Notes under the pieces: model-generated | Databases searched by the model: none | What the model was told of the DNA's origin: nothing | Seen by the model: the letters and a program-made list of their open reading frames with translations, nothing else | Source: Actinomycetes bacterium | Lineage (GTDB): Bacteria; Actinomycetota; Acidimicrobiia; Acidimicrobiales; Acidimicrobiaceae | Assembly (NCBI GenBank): GCA_021805205.1 | Contig: JAJZFV010000043.1 | Location: 62,001 to 126,000, forward strand | Reading direction: 5' to 3' | DNA: 64,000 nucleotides | In this document: one piece after another, positions 24,980-33,687 of the stretch | How the letters are laid out: each line of letters begins with the position of its first letter | Numbering within the stretch: position 1 is the first letter of the stretch | Position numbers and translations under genes: made by a program

Positions 24980-27033
24980 TGAGCGCTTCCCTAAGCCACC
25001 TCACCCAGGAACAACACGATGCAGTAACATCGCCTGCGAAGTTGTTGTGTATCGTTGCGGGGCCAGGAAGTGGCAAAACCACAGTGCTAACTCATCGAAT
25101 CGCCTACATGATGGACAATGGCGATGTGCCAGGTAGAAACTTCGCAGTAATAACTTTTACCAATGCCGCTGCTGAACAGCTAAAAAGCCGCTTAGCCGCG
25201 CTCAGCAGCAGCGATATCCCCTGGGTAGGAACGTTTCATTCCTTTGCAATGTCGATCCTTAGGCGCTTTTACGAGACGATTAACAAGCCTCTTCCTCGAC
25301 TGATGACTTCGAGATTTCGCCTAATAGAGAAGGCCGCGACCTCGATTTCCAGCTTGAAAGAGTTGAAGGAAAACGAGATCAAGTGGAATTCAACGATCTC
25401 AAATACCGTACGGGAGATTGAGGTCGCTAAGTCGAAGGGGGTGCGGTGGTATGCGTTTGAACAGTGGCGCTCAACGCAACCAGAGACCGCAGCGATCCCT
25501 ATTTCAACGTTGAGCCAAATCTACAAGAATTACGAAGACCTAAAGGCTTCCGAGGGGAAGATCGACTTCGATGATCTCATCTTTGAAGCGTTCGATCTTT
25601 TGGCTGAAAGAAATGACTTTGCGGCAACAATTAGATGGTACTACCGCTCACTCTTTGTAGACGAATACCAAGATGTGAACAAGCCTCAGGTGGACCTAAT
25701 TAGGGCTTTGCTAACCGAGGGGCACCGCTTGACTGTCGTTGGCGATCCTAAACAATCGATCTACACTTGGAACGGAGCTTCTCCCAACTTTATAAACCAC
25801 TTCGAGTACGACTTCCCCGGCGCCCAATTTTTACAACTCACCAATAACTTCAGGTCAACGCCTGAGATTGTCAACGTTGCTAACAAAATTGCAGACTCAT
25901 TCTCAAAGGACGTTCAGGGGAGATTCAAACCACACATAATCTCAAATCGAGAGAGTTGGGTAATTCCCCGCTTCAATGAATTTGAAAATGCAGTCGACGA
26001 GGCCGAAACTATCGCTACAGAGATAGCACGGTTCATCTCCCATGGCGAACGGCCAGATGAAATTGCAATAATCGCGCGAATAAACTCCCTATTGCCCCTA
26101 TACGCTGGATCTCTTTCAAAGGCAGGCGTGAATCATCAGATTATCGGTTCGGAGAACATCTCTTCTTCACCGGTCGTTAAGGCTGCCGTAAATCGCATAA
26201 CCGCAACGGTCGGCTTGCGTGGTTCACTTCCTGACGCTCTGTCAGAGATCGACAAGATCACCGAATCCATCGAAGGTTCGGCAAATGAGGGCGACTCTTA
26301 CAATCAGCTTGCCCTCGAGTTTGTTCGATCATTTATAAATGAGAGCATTCGATCCGGCTTCAAGGGGGACTTTGGATCCTTAATAAGTTACTTCAAAGTT
26401 CGTACAACCGAATTCCAACTCATGAAGAAGGCCGGCGTAACCCTGATAACCGCACACAAATCTAAAGGACTCGAATGGGATCGAGTCTATGTAGTCGGCG
26501 TCGAGCAAGGGCTCATTCCTCATGCGAAGTCAACCAGCGCTGAATCTTTTGAAGAAGAGCGCCGTCTCCTGTATGTAGCGGTTACTCGAGCGAGAAGCGA
26601 ACTATCTATCTCGTACGCCAAGCGACGCGGAAACAGCGATCAACTTAGGTACGCCTCCGACTTCTTGATTGGCCTAGAGCCCCACCTAAAAGAGGGGCTA
26701 CACAAGCGCCTATCACCAGAAGAAGCTGCCGCTGAGATAAGAAGGTCAAGAGATCTCCTAAATGGCTCAACGCCCACCGCCTCCGACCCTGAACGCGCCC
26801 TTTTGATTTTAGAAACATGGAAGCGCGAGATAACTCCATCCATTGGCGTCCGTTCACTACGTCTTACCGACGCCTTGCTCGAACTCGTCGCTAAAGCTCT
26901 CCCACTCAGCGTACACGAGCTAAAGCTCCTTGATGGCGGAGGAGACTTAGCGCCAGAGATCGCTAGGGAGATGGTAAAGATTTGCCGCCGGATCAGACTG
27001 ATGGAAGGCAGGGGTAATAACCATCTCGGTTGA
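24979..27033 (+). CDS. UvrD/PcrA-like SF1A DNA helicase
   Basis: 684 residues. All SF1 motifs are present: I GPGSGKTT (28-35), Ia TFTNAAAEQLKSRL, II VDEYQDVNKP, III VVGDPKQSIYTWNG, IV LTNNFRSTPEIVN, V LITAHKSKGLEWD and VI LLYVAVTRAR. The C-terminus (ALLELVAKALPLSVHELKLL) resembles a partial HRDC-like domain. Its ATG overlaps the radical SAM stop (TAATG), so the three genes form one transcript. Some UvrD-like proteins also carry a RecB-type nuclease; this one does not. Confidence 0.9.
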   Translation: MSASLSHLTQEQHDAVTSPAKLLCIVAGPGSGKTTVLTHRIAYMMDNGDVPGRNFAVITFTNAAAEQLKSRLAALSSSDIPWVGTFHSFAMSILRRFYETINKPLPRLMTSRFRLIEKAATSISSLKELKENEIKWNSTISNTVREIEVAKSKGVRWYAFEQWRSTQPETAAIPISTLSQIYKNYEDLKASEGKIDFDDLIFEAFDLLAERNDFAATIRWYYRSLFVDEYQDVNKPQVDLIRALLTEGHRLTVVGDPKQSIYTWNGASPNFINHFEYDFPGAQFLQLTNNFRSTPEIVNVANKIADSFSKDVQGRFKPHIISNRESWVIPRFNEFENAVDEAETIATEIARFISHGERPDEIAIIARINSLLPLYAGSLSKAGVNHQIIGSENISSSPVVKAAVNRITATVGLRGSLPDALSEIDKITESIEGSANEGDSYNQLALEFVRSFINESIRSGFKGDFGSLISYFKVRTTEFQLMKKAGVTLITAHKSKGLEWDRVYVVGVEQGLIPHAKSTSAESFEEERRLLYVAVTRARSELSISYAKRRGNSDQLRYASDFLIGLEPHLKEGLHKRLSPEEAAAEIRRSRDLLNGSTPTASDPERALLILETWKREITPSIGVRSLRLTDALLELVAKALPLSVHELKLLDGGGDLAPEIAREMVKICRRIRLMEGRGNNHLG

Positions 27034-27040
27034 TAAAAAA

Positions 27041-30000
27041 TCATCCGAATCCGACACCATAGCCAAATGGTAACCCCACTTTTACTCCGGAATTCGACGA
27101 CATATCATCAGAACCAATAGTCGCCTCAATTCTTCGAACGATCCAGTCAACAAATGGTCTTCCAGACTCACGCCTCTCGTTGACACCCCCATCCTCGTGG
27201 GAGAGGGCATGTAGCGCAAAGGCTTCATCGTCACCGAATGCTATTTCATAGAGGTAGGCCGATACCGGACAGCTCGGTAACGATGAAAGCTCGTAGATCA
27301 CTTCTCCATACATGTACGCCAAATGCCACGCCAGTGCTGAAAGGTCAGAGGTAACCCTATTTGGAATGGGAGGCACCCACGATCCCTGTGACCAGGTGGG
27401 AATGGCAGAGGCTTTCATTGGCTTAGCTATTCCATAACCTTGACCATAGACCCCACCCAAAATAGTGACAGCTTCAATGATCGATCTATTTTCAAGGCCT
27501 TCAACCACCACTCGGCGTTTCAAATCTTGACCGATCTGGGTAAGCGTATGGACCAAACTTAAAGTAGTAAATGGGTCTTGGTTCGCATGTCTAACTATCG
27601 ACTGATCTACCTTTATTACATCAAATGGAAGACTGGCCAGACGCATCAAACTCGAATAACCAGAGCCTAAATCATCTATTGCCAGGTGGATTCCCTTTCC
27701 AACAAGCGTCGTAACAATTTCCTGTGTTGATTCGGAACTTAAATCTTCAGTTTCCACCAACTCTAGAGTCAATCGAGAAGGATTGACTTCGAAACGATCA
27801 AGCGCCTCCACTATCCAGTCGACTGACTCCTTCTTCGAGATCGTCATCGGTGATATGTTTATAGTAAGATCCACAAAGAGTCCCTCATCGTCCCACTGTC
27901 TTAGGGCTTGAAGACTTTTACTAAGACCGTAGCGAAATAATAGATCTATTTCGATTTCACGAAGGACCGGCAGAAATACACCTGGTGAGACTAGTCCCCA
28001 CTCCGTCGTCTCTAAACGGGCTAGCGCTTCTACTTTGGCAAGTCGGCCGGTTCGCAAGTCAACAATCGGCTGCATGTACATCTCAAAGTCGCCATCGCTG
28101 ATCATGGTTCGCATCTTTATCGCATCTGCGAGTGAGCCACTTGTGAGATTACGCCTTGGTGCGAGGACCAATCTCTCCCATCGCGACTTTAGGGCAGATG
28201 CAAAGGCGTTCATCCACCCACTTGCAAACTGGGATGGAAACGAGCCCTGAATCAAAAGAACAAAGTCGACACTGCTATCGCGAGTAATCGGAATGGCCAA
28301 CATCGATGCGCACCAATCATCACCGAGATCCCGTCTCCAGAGTTCACACCTAGGATCGTTTACAAAGTCATCTACCCGTGTGATCGAAAAGCTCCTCCAA
28401 GCCTCTTCTATCACACCACTCGAAAGTCCTTCTTGTGGAACTAATGGATCGATCTCCTCGCCACTTAAAAGGCAGTCAAGATCACGAGACCTGTCTCCGG
28501 AAGATGCAAGGGGAACGAAACGGCCCCCAACCTCCGGATATAGCAATTCAGCACCCAAAATTCCAGGAAGAAGGCCGACTAAATCGATCTCCTCTTTTGC
28601 GATCGCCGACCACTCCTCGTAGCTATCAGGAAATGGCCGACCAACTGTAACCTCAAAGGCGCGCACCACTTGACTCATTGCGTTGAGGTGTTCACTTAGA
28701 GCCTTTTCTACACGAGTTGTAATGGCCTCAAGCACCAAATACCTATCGACAGAGTCAGGAAGATCGGTCTCCAAGCCTTCAATCAGCCTGCGACGTAAAG
28801 TGGAGGCGACTTGAGAAATCCATTTTGCATTAAGTCCAATAAGCCCTGAAGCTTCGCCCTCTTCTCTAGATCTAATCAAAACTGATTCGAACTCAACATT
28901 GGGAGTGAACATGTATCTAAAAAATTCAAAGAACTGCTTCGTGACAAATTGACGGAAGGTCTCTGAAAGATTGGAGATACCGGAGTAAATATCTGAAACC
29001 TCTTCTAAATCGCGATAGAAACCCGCCTCAAATATTTCGGAGTTCTTAGCGATCCAGCGATAAATCTCAAGTATAACGAGTTCATAGCGACCATCTGGTT
29101 CGTCTTCGGAGCTCAAAGCTGGCTCATTGCTAACCCGGTTAGCCATCTCCCACCATCGCCCACTAGTATTCCGCCTTCGCTTCGCCCTAAAAAGCGCTAG
29201 GTCCGCTCTTCTAAGCCAGGCATCCGAGTCGCTGTCTGGTTCAACCACAACAGCTACGCCCATCGTCATGCCAATCTCGATGCCTCGCACTCCGGCGACA
29301 TCAAATGGGCTCTCGCAGATACAGTGGAGTCGTTCAAAGATATTATCTAAATTTTTTACCAGGTTTCCACCCTCGACATCCTCGAGGATAACCACGAACT
29401 CGTCGCCACCGATCCGTCCAGCAAAATCGGTCGGACGCATAGATTCGCGCAACCGCTGAGCAAACTTTTTGAGGAGTTCATCGCCTACACCATGGCCGTA
29501 CTTCTCATTTACCGGTTTGAAGTAGTCAAGGTCTATCACACCTATGACAACGCTTCGCTGACTGCGTCGCCCGCGGGCAAGTGCCGCATCAAAGTGAAGC
29601 TTTATTGCTCGCCGATTTGGAAGATCTGTAAGAGGATCAAAGTTCGCTTGTCTTCGCAGCTCCTCTTCCAATTGAAATTGTTTTGTAACTTCAATCGACG
29701 TCCAGACAATAACTGGGTGTTCAGGATCCCCACCATCGACCCGTCGACCATGCATGTCCACATAGATCATCTCACCATTTCTGCGTCTGATTCGAAGATT
29801 TGAGATGCTACCGGAGCCAACCCGCAACACGCTCTCGGCCAAAAGTGCCATGCGTTCGTTTTCGTCAGCCACCGAATAGAAATGTGTAGTGCTACGCCCT
29901 ATTAATTCGGATCGATCCTCGTACCCTAAAAGTTCTAAAAAACTCTGATTCGCGTCAATAATTACCCTCTCTGGATATTGCACTAGGTCAATACCGGCCA

Positions 30001-31078
30001 CAGTATTCGAAAGAAGGGCATCTCGCATAACAGAGAGCTCGTCGATTGCCTTCTGTTGCTCGATTCTCTCAGTGACATCGACCTGAGTCCATACGATCCT
30101 GTCGATACCATCGGAGCTGGGGAGTCGAGTTCCAGAGATATCGAGATAGATCAATGATCCATCTTTGCGAATAAATGGGACCTCTCTGGCTGTACCGCTG
30201 CCATCATTGAGGATCTTCTCAGAAAGTCGCAGTACCCTATCTGCCGAAGCAGGGTCCGCATAAAGAGTAACGGTTTGCGATCCCACCAATTCTGATTCAC
30301 CGCTGACTCCAGCGATCTGCGCTAGAGCGCGGTTGACGCGCTCCATAATTCGCTCCGGATAACGAGTCACGTTGACTCCCACCGTCAATGACTCGAGCAA
30401 CGTTCCATTAAATTCATTCGCAAGCGACTCTCGACGCCTTAGCTCTAATCTATCTAAACCTCTCGAGATCTCGTCGCAAAGCTCCTCTAGCAATGTGGTA
30501 AGGACCGGATCAAACTTCTCCATCGACGAGGTGTAGAAGGTTATAACTGCCCAAGGCTCGCCATCGCGATAGATGGGAAAATTGGCACTTGACCCTATTC
30601 CAAACTTTTTGGCATGCTCTCTCCAGGGAGTCAACCGCGAATCGTCTTTGAAACTGGCTATAACCGGCCGCGCTTCACGCCAACATCGAGCAGTCGGCCC
30701 ATTTCCTTCTGGAGAAGCTGGATCTGTAGTGATTCGAATTCCATCAAGATAGTTAATAGCTTCACCAGCAGCTGCGACCAAGTAAAAGTCACCGCTGGGA
30801 GAAGGACGACTTATCCATGCGAGCACCACGCCCGTCTCTTCAATGGCGGAATTGCAAATCGCCTGAAGCAGCGTATTGTCGTCGGAGACCGACATAAACA
30901 TTTGATGGACCCGAGATGTAAGGGAATAGAAGCGCGAAAGTCTCTCATAGTTAAGCAGCGAACGGCGTTGCCGAGCCAGAAATCGTAGCGTCACCAAAAT
31001 CGCGATCAACGCAATCATTACACCGGAGACACCAAAGACGTTACCGACGTCTAAAGCGCCATGAACAATTAGCTCCAA
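27041..31078 (-). CDS. Membrane GAF-PAS-PAS-GGDEF-GAF-EAL c-di-GMP protein with CZB-like C-terminus
   Basis: 1345 residues. Anchor 17-35, GAF 50-210, PAS 220-340, PAS 348-468, GGDEF 475-640 with intact GGDEF (557-561) and an inhibitory site RxxD at 548-551, a helical region of unknown type (about 655-850), a GAF-like domain (about 855-1005) and EAL. The EAL catalytic set is seen: VEALARLE, NISP, LVETED, AIDDLGSGYS, IKVD, VVEGLE and GQGYGIAKP, so both synthesis and breakdown are possible. The end has H1252-x2-Y, C1270 and H1290-x3-H1294, like a shortened chemoreceptor zinc-binding domain. TTG start with AAGGAGGTGG upstream. Confidence 0.9.
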   Translation of the reverse strand: MELIVHGALDVGNVFGVSGVMIALIAILVTLRFLARQRRSLLNYERLSRFYSLTSRVHQMFMSVSDDNTLLQAICNSAIEETGVVLAWISRPSPSGDFYLVAAAGEAINYLDGIRITTDPASPEGNGPTARCWREARPVIASFKDDSRLTPWREHAKKFGIGSSANFPIYRDGEPWAVITFYTSSMEKFDPVLTTLLEELCDEISRGLDRLELRRRESLANEFNGTLLESLTVGVNVTRYPERIMERVNRALAQIAGVSGESELVGSQTVTLYADPASADRVLRLSEKILNDGSGTAREVPFIRKDGSLIYLDISGTRLPSSDGIDRIVWTQVDVTERIEQQKAIDELSVMRDALLSNTVAGIDLVQYPERVIIDANQSFLELLGYEDRSELIGRSTTHFYSVADENERMALLAESVLRVGSGSISNLRIRRRNGEMIYVDMHGRRVDGGDPEHPVIVWTSIEVTKQFQLEEELRRQANFDPLTDLPNRRAIKLHFDAALARGRRSQRSVVIGVIDLDYFKPVNEKYGHGVGDELLKKFAQRLRESMRPTDFAGRIGGDEFVVILEDVEGGNLVKNLDNIFERLHCICESPFDVAGVRGIEIGMTMGVAVVVEPDSDSDAWLRRADLALFRAKRRRNTSGRWWEMANRVSNEPALSSEDEPDGRYELVILEIYRWIAKNSEIFEAGFYRDLEEVSDIYSGISNLSETFRQFVTKQFFEFFRYMFTPNVEFESVLIRSREEGEASGLIGLNAKWISQVASTLRRRLIEGLETDLPDSVDRYLVLEAITTRVEKALSEHLNAMSQVVRAFEVTVGRPFPDSYEEWSAIAKEEIDLVGLLPGILGAELLYPEVGGRFVPLASSGDRSRDLDCLLSGEEIDPLVPQEGLSSGVIEEAWRSFSITRVDDFVNDPRCELWRRDLGDDWCASMLAIPITRDSSVDFVLLIQGSFPSQFASGWMNAFASALKSRWERLVLAPRRNLTSGSLADAIKMRTMISDGDFEMYMQPIVDLRTGRLAKVEALARLETTEWGLVSPGVFLPVLREIEIDLLFRYGLSKSLQALRQWDDEGLFVDLTINISPMTISKKESVDWIVEALDRFEVNPSRLTLELVETEDLSSESTQEIVTTLVGKGIHLAIDDLGSGYSSLMRLASLPFDVIKVDQSIVRHANQDPFTTLSLVHTLTQIGQDLKRRVVVEGLENRSIIEAVTILGGVYGQGYGIAKPMKASAIPTWSQGSWVPPIPNRVTSDLSALAWHLAYMYGEVIYELSSLPSCPVSAYLYEIAFGDDEAFALHALSHEDGGVNERRESGRPFVDWIVRRIEATIGSDDMSSNSGVKVGLPFGYGVGFG

Positions 31079-31619
31079 TTCCCACCTCCTTCACCACATG
31101 TTCGCTGGTTCGTTTTCAAATGAAACTAAATATCGCCAAAGATAATTTTATCTTCAGCAAATGTCAGTAACATCTAAAGAACTTCTTATGTACACACCTA
31201 TATTACGAGTAGTAGAGCCAAAAGAAAAGCTTCAAATTGTATAACTACCATATTGAGCAACATACAAAAAATATTTCTGCCATTACTCTGGGGTATCGAC
31301 CAGCACCTTCTTGGCTGCCAACCAGAGCGTATAAATACCTTGGCCATAGGCAAGTGACTCTTCCGCCCGTCAATCTTTCTATCGGCGAACTCCCGTTAAC
31401 TAATAAGCACTCATAACTTAAGGTAGCTCAACTAATTTCGGCAACGTAGAGTCTAAAGTCAAAAATAATACGGGAAAAAAAGTTAGCAAATAATAATAAG
31501 TCCCGCTTAAGCGGGACTTATTATTTATAAAAACACATTTTTACAATTACTTCTAAATATTTAGCGTTTCAGTAAAGGACCACAAAAAGCTACTAGCGAC
31601 GTCGAAAGATAACGATCAT
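31079..31619. other. Gene-free stretch upstream of the large GGDEF-EAL gene
   Basis: 541 bases, AT-rich. Contents: an AAGATAA-TT-TTATCTT inverted repeat at 31139-31154, about 60 bases before the GGDEF-EAL start and so a possible operator, and the palindromic terminator at 31492-31525. No reading frame with a ribosome-binding site and no RNA family was recognised. Confidence 0.5.
31492..31525 (-). terminator. 34-bp perfect palindrome ending the fabZ-xthA-thioesterase operon
   Basis: 17-bp arms without a loop gap, core GTCCCGCTTAAGCGGGAC with A/T-rich outer parts. It lies about 95 bases past the thioesterase stop on the minus strand; a run of seven T residues follows a little further on (31474-31480). 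Confidence 0.8.
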
Positions 31620-32333
31620 CTACCCTTTTGCACTTCCATCAGCATCTTCGTTTTCGCGCTTTGCAGCGAGTTCCGCAAGAGAAGTAAAATCTACCGAGAT
31701 AAAGAGTGCATCTGCTTCAGCCGTCATTATGCCATTAGCGAAGCACTTTCCTTCGGTGAAGACCTTTCTCCCCTCACGACGCGAGATCCTCGCCTCGAAT
31801 CGAAGTAGTTGATGTAGTGGGGTAGGTTTCCGATAGTTGACCGTAAGGCGCGCGGTCATCCCTGGAGATCCCGAAAGGGATTGCGCGAGGCCCAAGACCT
31901 CGTCAAAAGCGGCGGCCAGGTGACCTCCGTGCACACACCCTGGAGGACCTTCGTATGCTCCATTAAAGGTAACCTCGCCCACAATCATGGAAACACCGTC
32001 TTCATCTTGGGCAACCGACAGCCTCACTGGAGCCGCTATCGGGTTGGCCTCTCCTGAAATCGGAGAGAAGTCCATAAAGCTAGCATTTCCTCCTGAGTTA
32101 GCTGCCTCGGCAAAACCTTCATAGACACGGCCACGTGGATACTTCTCGATTCGGGTGGCCACCTCCTCGATCTCGTCTGCCAAACGAGCTAGCTCGTCCG
32201 TCGGAGCCTTCGACGCAACGACTGATTCGATAATTCGCCGAGTTGCCATACCAATACGGGCAAACTGACTCCTTCTAGGAACATCCACTCCATCGAATGC
32301 ACCCCGAACACTATCTAGCCATAGGTTGGCCAT
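31620..32333 (-). CDS. PaaI-like hotdog-fold acyl-CoA thioesterase
   Basis: 237 residues: a helical N-terminal part (1-85) and a hotdog domain with GPPGCVHGGHLAAAFDEVLG, where the HGG and the Asp/Glu of the long helix are the PaaI/acyl-CoA thioesterase signature, followed by VNYRKPTPL. Cytosolic. ATG at 32333 with GAGGAG upstream. It follows xthA by 15 bases and fabZ lies before that, so it may share a lipid-related regulation; the exact acyl substrate cannot be read. Confidence 0.85.
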   Translation of the reverse strand: MANLWLDSVRGAFDGVDVPRRSQFARIGMATRRIIESVVASKAPTDELARLADEIEEVATRIEKYPRGRVYEGFAEAANSGGNASFMDFSPISGEANPIAAPVRLSVAQDEDGVSMIVGEVTFNGAYEGPPGCVHGGHLAAAFDEVLGLAQSLSGSPGMTARLTVNYRKPTPLHQLLRFEARISRREGRKVFTEGKCFANGIMTAEADALFISVDFTSLAELAAKRENEDADGSAKG

Positions 32334-32348
32334 AAAAGCTCCTCTACT

Positions 32349-33131
32349 CTAAATCTCAAAGGTGGCGATGAGGGGAGCGTGATCACTCGGACGTTCCTCT
32401 TTACCTCCGCCCTTTCGTTCATTCCTATCCACAAAAACACTACTTAGTCCGCTCAAGACGTGCCGATTACCAAGAAGGAGATCTATCCGCATACCTTGAT
32501 TCTTGTGGAATGCTCCGTTCCGATAGTCCCACCACGTAAATACCGTTTCATCAGGGCTAACTGCTCGATATAGGTCGTAGAGACCCAACTGCTCCAGGAC
32601 CAGTAGGCGATTGCGCTCTTCCGGGCTAACGTGAGTCATACCCTCAAATACTGACTCGTCGTAGACATCTGCTGAAGATGGAGCAACGTTGAAGTCTCCT
32701 CCAACAATAAGAGGAAGCTCGGGATTCGAGATTTGACTTTTAACCTCACCTATCAGCCTATCAAGGAACTCTAGCTTGTAACGGTAGTGGTCGTTGTCAA
32801 GAGATCTACCGTTCGGTATGTAAAGTGAAAAGACTCGAACTCCAGCAATTAAAGCGCTTATAGCCCTCGCCTCATCAAAGGTCTCGCCTAGCAAACCATA
32901 CCGCACTTCGTTAATCTCATGACGCGACAGAATTGCCACGCCATTCCATTGCCCCTGGCCAAAGTGAGCTGAATGGTAGCCTATCTCTTCAAAGCGATCC
33001 AAATAAAATGCACCATGCTTTAGCTTGGTCTCTTGAATCAGAAGTACATCCACCTGGTTCGCATTAAGCCAATCAACTACCCTGTTGATCCTTGCCTTAA
33101 GGGAGTTGACGTTCCATGTAGCTACTTGCAC
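32349..33131 (-). CDS. xthA: Exodeoxyribonuclease III / AP endonuclease
   Basis: 260 residues, the usual size for an EEP-family Mg-dependent nuclease that cuts abasic sites and trims 3' ends. Catalytic elements: WNVNSLKARI (Asn), LLIQETKL (Glu), YIPNGRS (Tyr), GGDFNVAP (Asp and Asn) and SDHAPLIA (Asp-His). GTG start with GGAG five bases upstream. Second gene of the fabZ-xthA-thioesterase set. Confidence 0.95.
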   Translation of the reverse strand: MQVATWNVNSLKARINRVVDWLNANQVDVLLIQETKLKHGAFYLDRFEEIGYHSAHFGQGQWNGVAILSRHEINEVRYGLLGETFDEARAISALIAGVRVFSLYIPNGRSLDNDHYRYKLEFLDRLIGEVKSQISNPELPLIVGGDFNVAPSSADVYDESVFEGMTHVSPEERNRLLVLEQLGLYDLYRAVSPDETVFTWWDYRNGAFHKNQGMRIDLLLGNRHVLSGLSSVFVDRNERKGGGKEERPSDHAPLIATFEI

Positions 33132-33176
33132 AACGTCTCCAAGTCAACTGGGTGCAAGGAAAAACAACCCTCGCAA

Positions 33177-33596
33177 CTATGCATCGGCAATGATAAACAT
33201 AATGTCGACTTCAGTGGCCTTAGCGCCGTTGATTGATGCGGTGCCATGTCCTTTTCCAGCTCTAGCCGATAGTTGAACCAACTCCACTTCAAGTTCCAAA
33301 ACATCCCCTGGAACAACTTGCTTTCTAAAGCGCGCCTTATCAATACCCCCAAAAAGAGGAAGCATCCCTTTGTATCGGTCATCCGCCAACACGATGCACG
33401 CTCCCAGTTGGGCCAAGGATTCCACTTGCAAGACACCTGGTAAAGTCGGTCGACCTGGAAAGTGTCCTCCAAAGAAATCCTCTTTACCTGTGAGTCTCCA
33501 AATTCCTTTACCGTATTCACCGGGCCTTATCTCAATAATCTCGTCAAGTAAAAGAAACGGAGGACGATGCGGGATCAATTCGTATGGGTTGTACAT
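33177..33596 (-). CDS. fabZ: 3-hydroxyacyl-[acyl-carrier-protein] dehydratase
   Basis: 139-residue hotdog enzyme that removes water from 3-hydroxyacyl-ACP in fatty acid synthesis. Signatures: IPHRPPFLLLDEI, GHFPGRPTLPGVLQVESLAQ with catalytic His and Glu, and FRKQVVPGDVLELEV. ATG at 33596 without a clear ribosome-binding site, so a short leader or an alternative start is possible. The rest of the fab genes are not in the window. Confidence 0.93.
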   Translation of the reverse strand: MYNPYELIPHRPPFLLLDEIIEIRPGEYGKGIWRLTGKEDFFGGHFPGRPTLPGVLQVESLAQLGACIVLADDRYKGMLPLFGGIDKARFRKQVVPGDVLELEVELVQLSARAGKGHGTASINGAKATEVDIMFIIADA

Positions 33597-33611
33597 GATT
33601 ATTTGATCTTA

Positions 33612-33657
33612 GTAGAACACCACCGCCCCAGGAATACCTGGGGCGGTGGTGTTCTAC
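33612..33657 (-). terminator. Long perfect hairpin after kgd
   Basis: 21-bp perfect arms (33612-33632 and 33637-33657) around an AATA loop, very GC-rich in the middle (CACCGCCCCAGG). It begins 30 bases past the kgd stop. Neither strand has a proper T-run after the stem, so it may work as an RNA-stabilising or rho-assisted end rather than a classical intrinsic terminator. Confidence 0.7.
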
Positions 33658-33687
33658 AAATTAGCATCTCAGAAAAAACCAGGGTAC

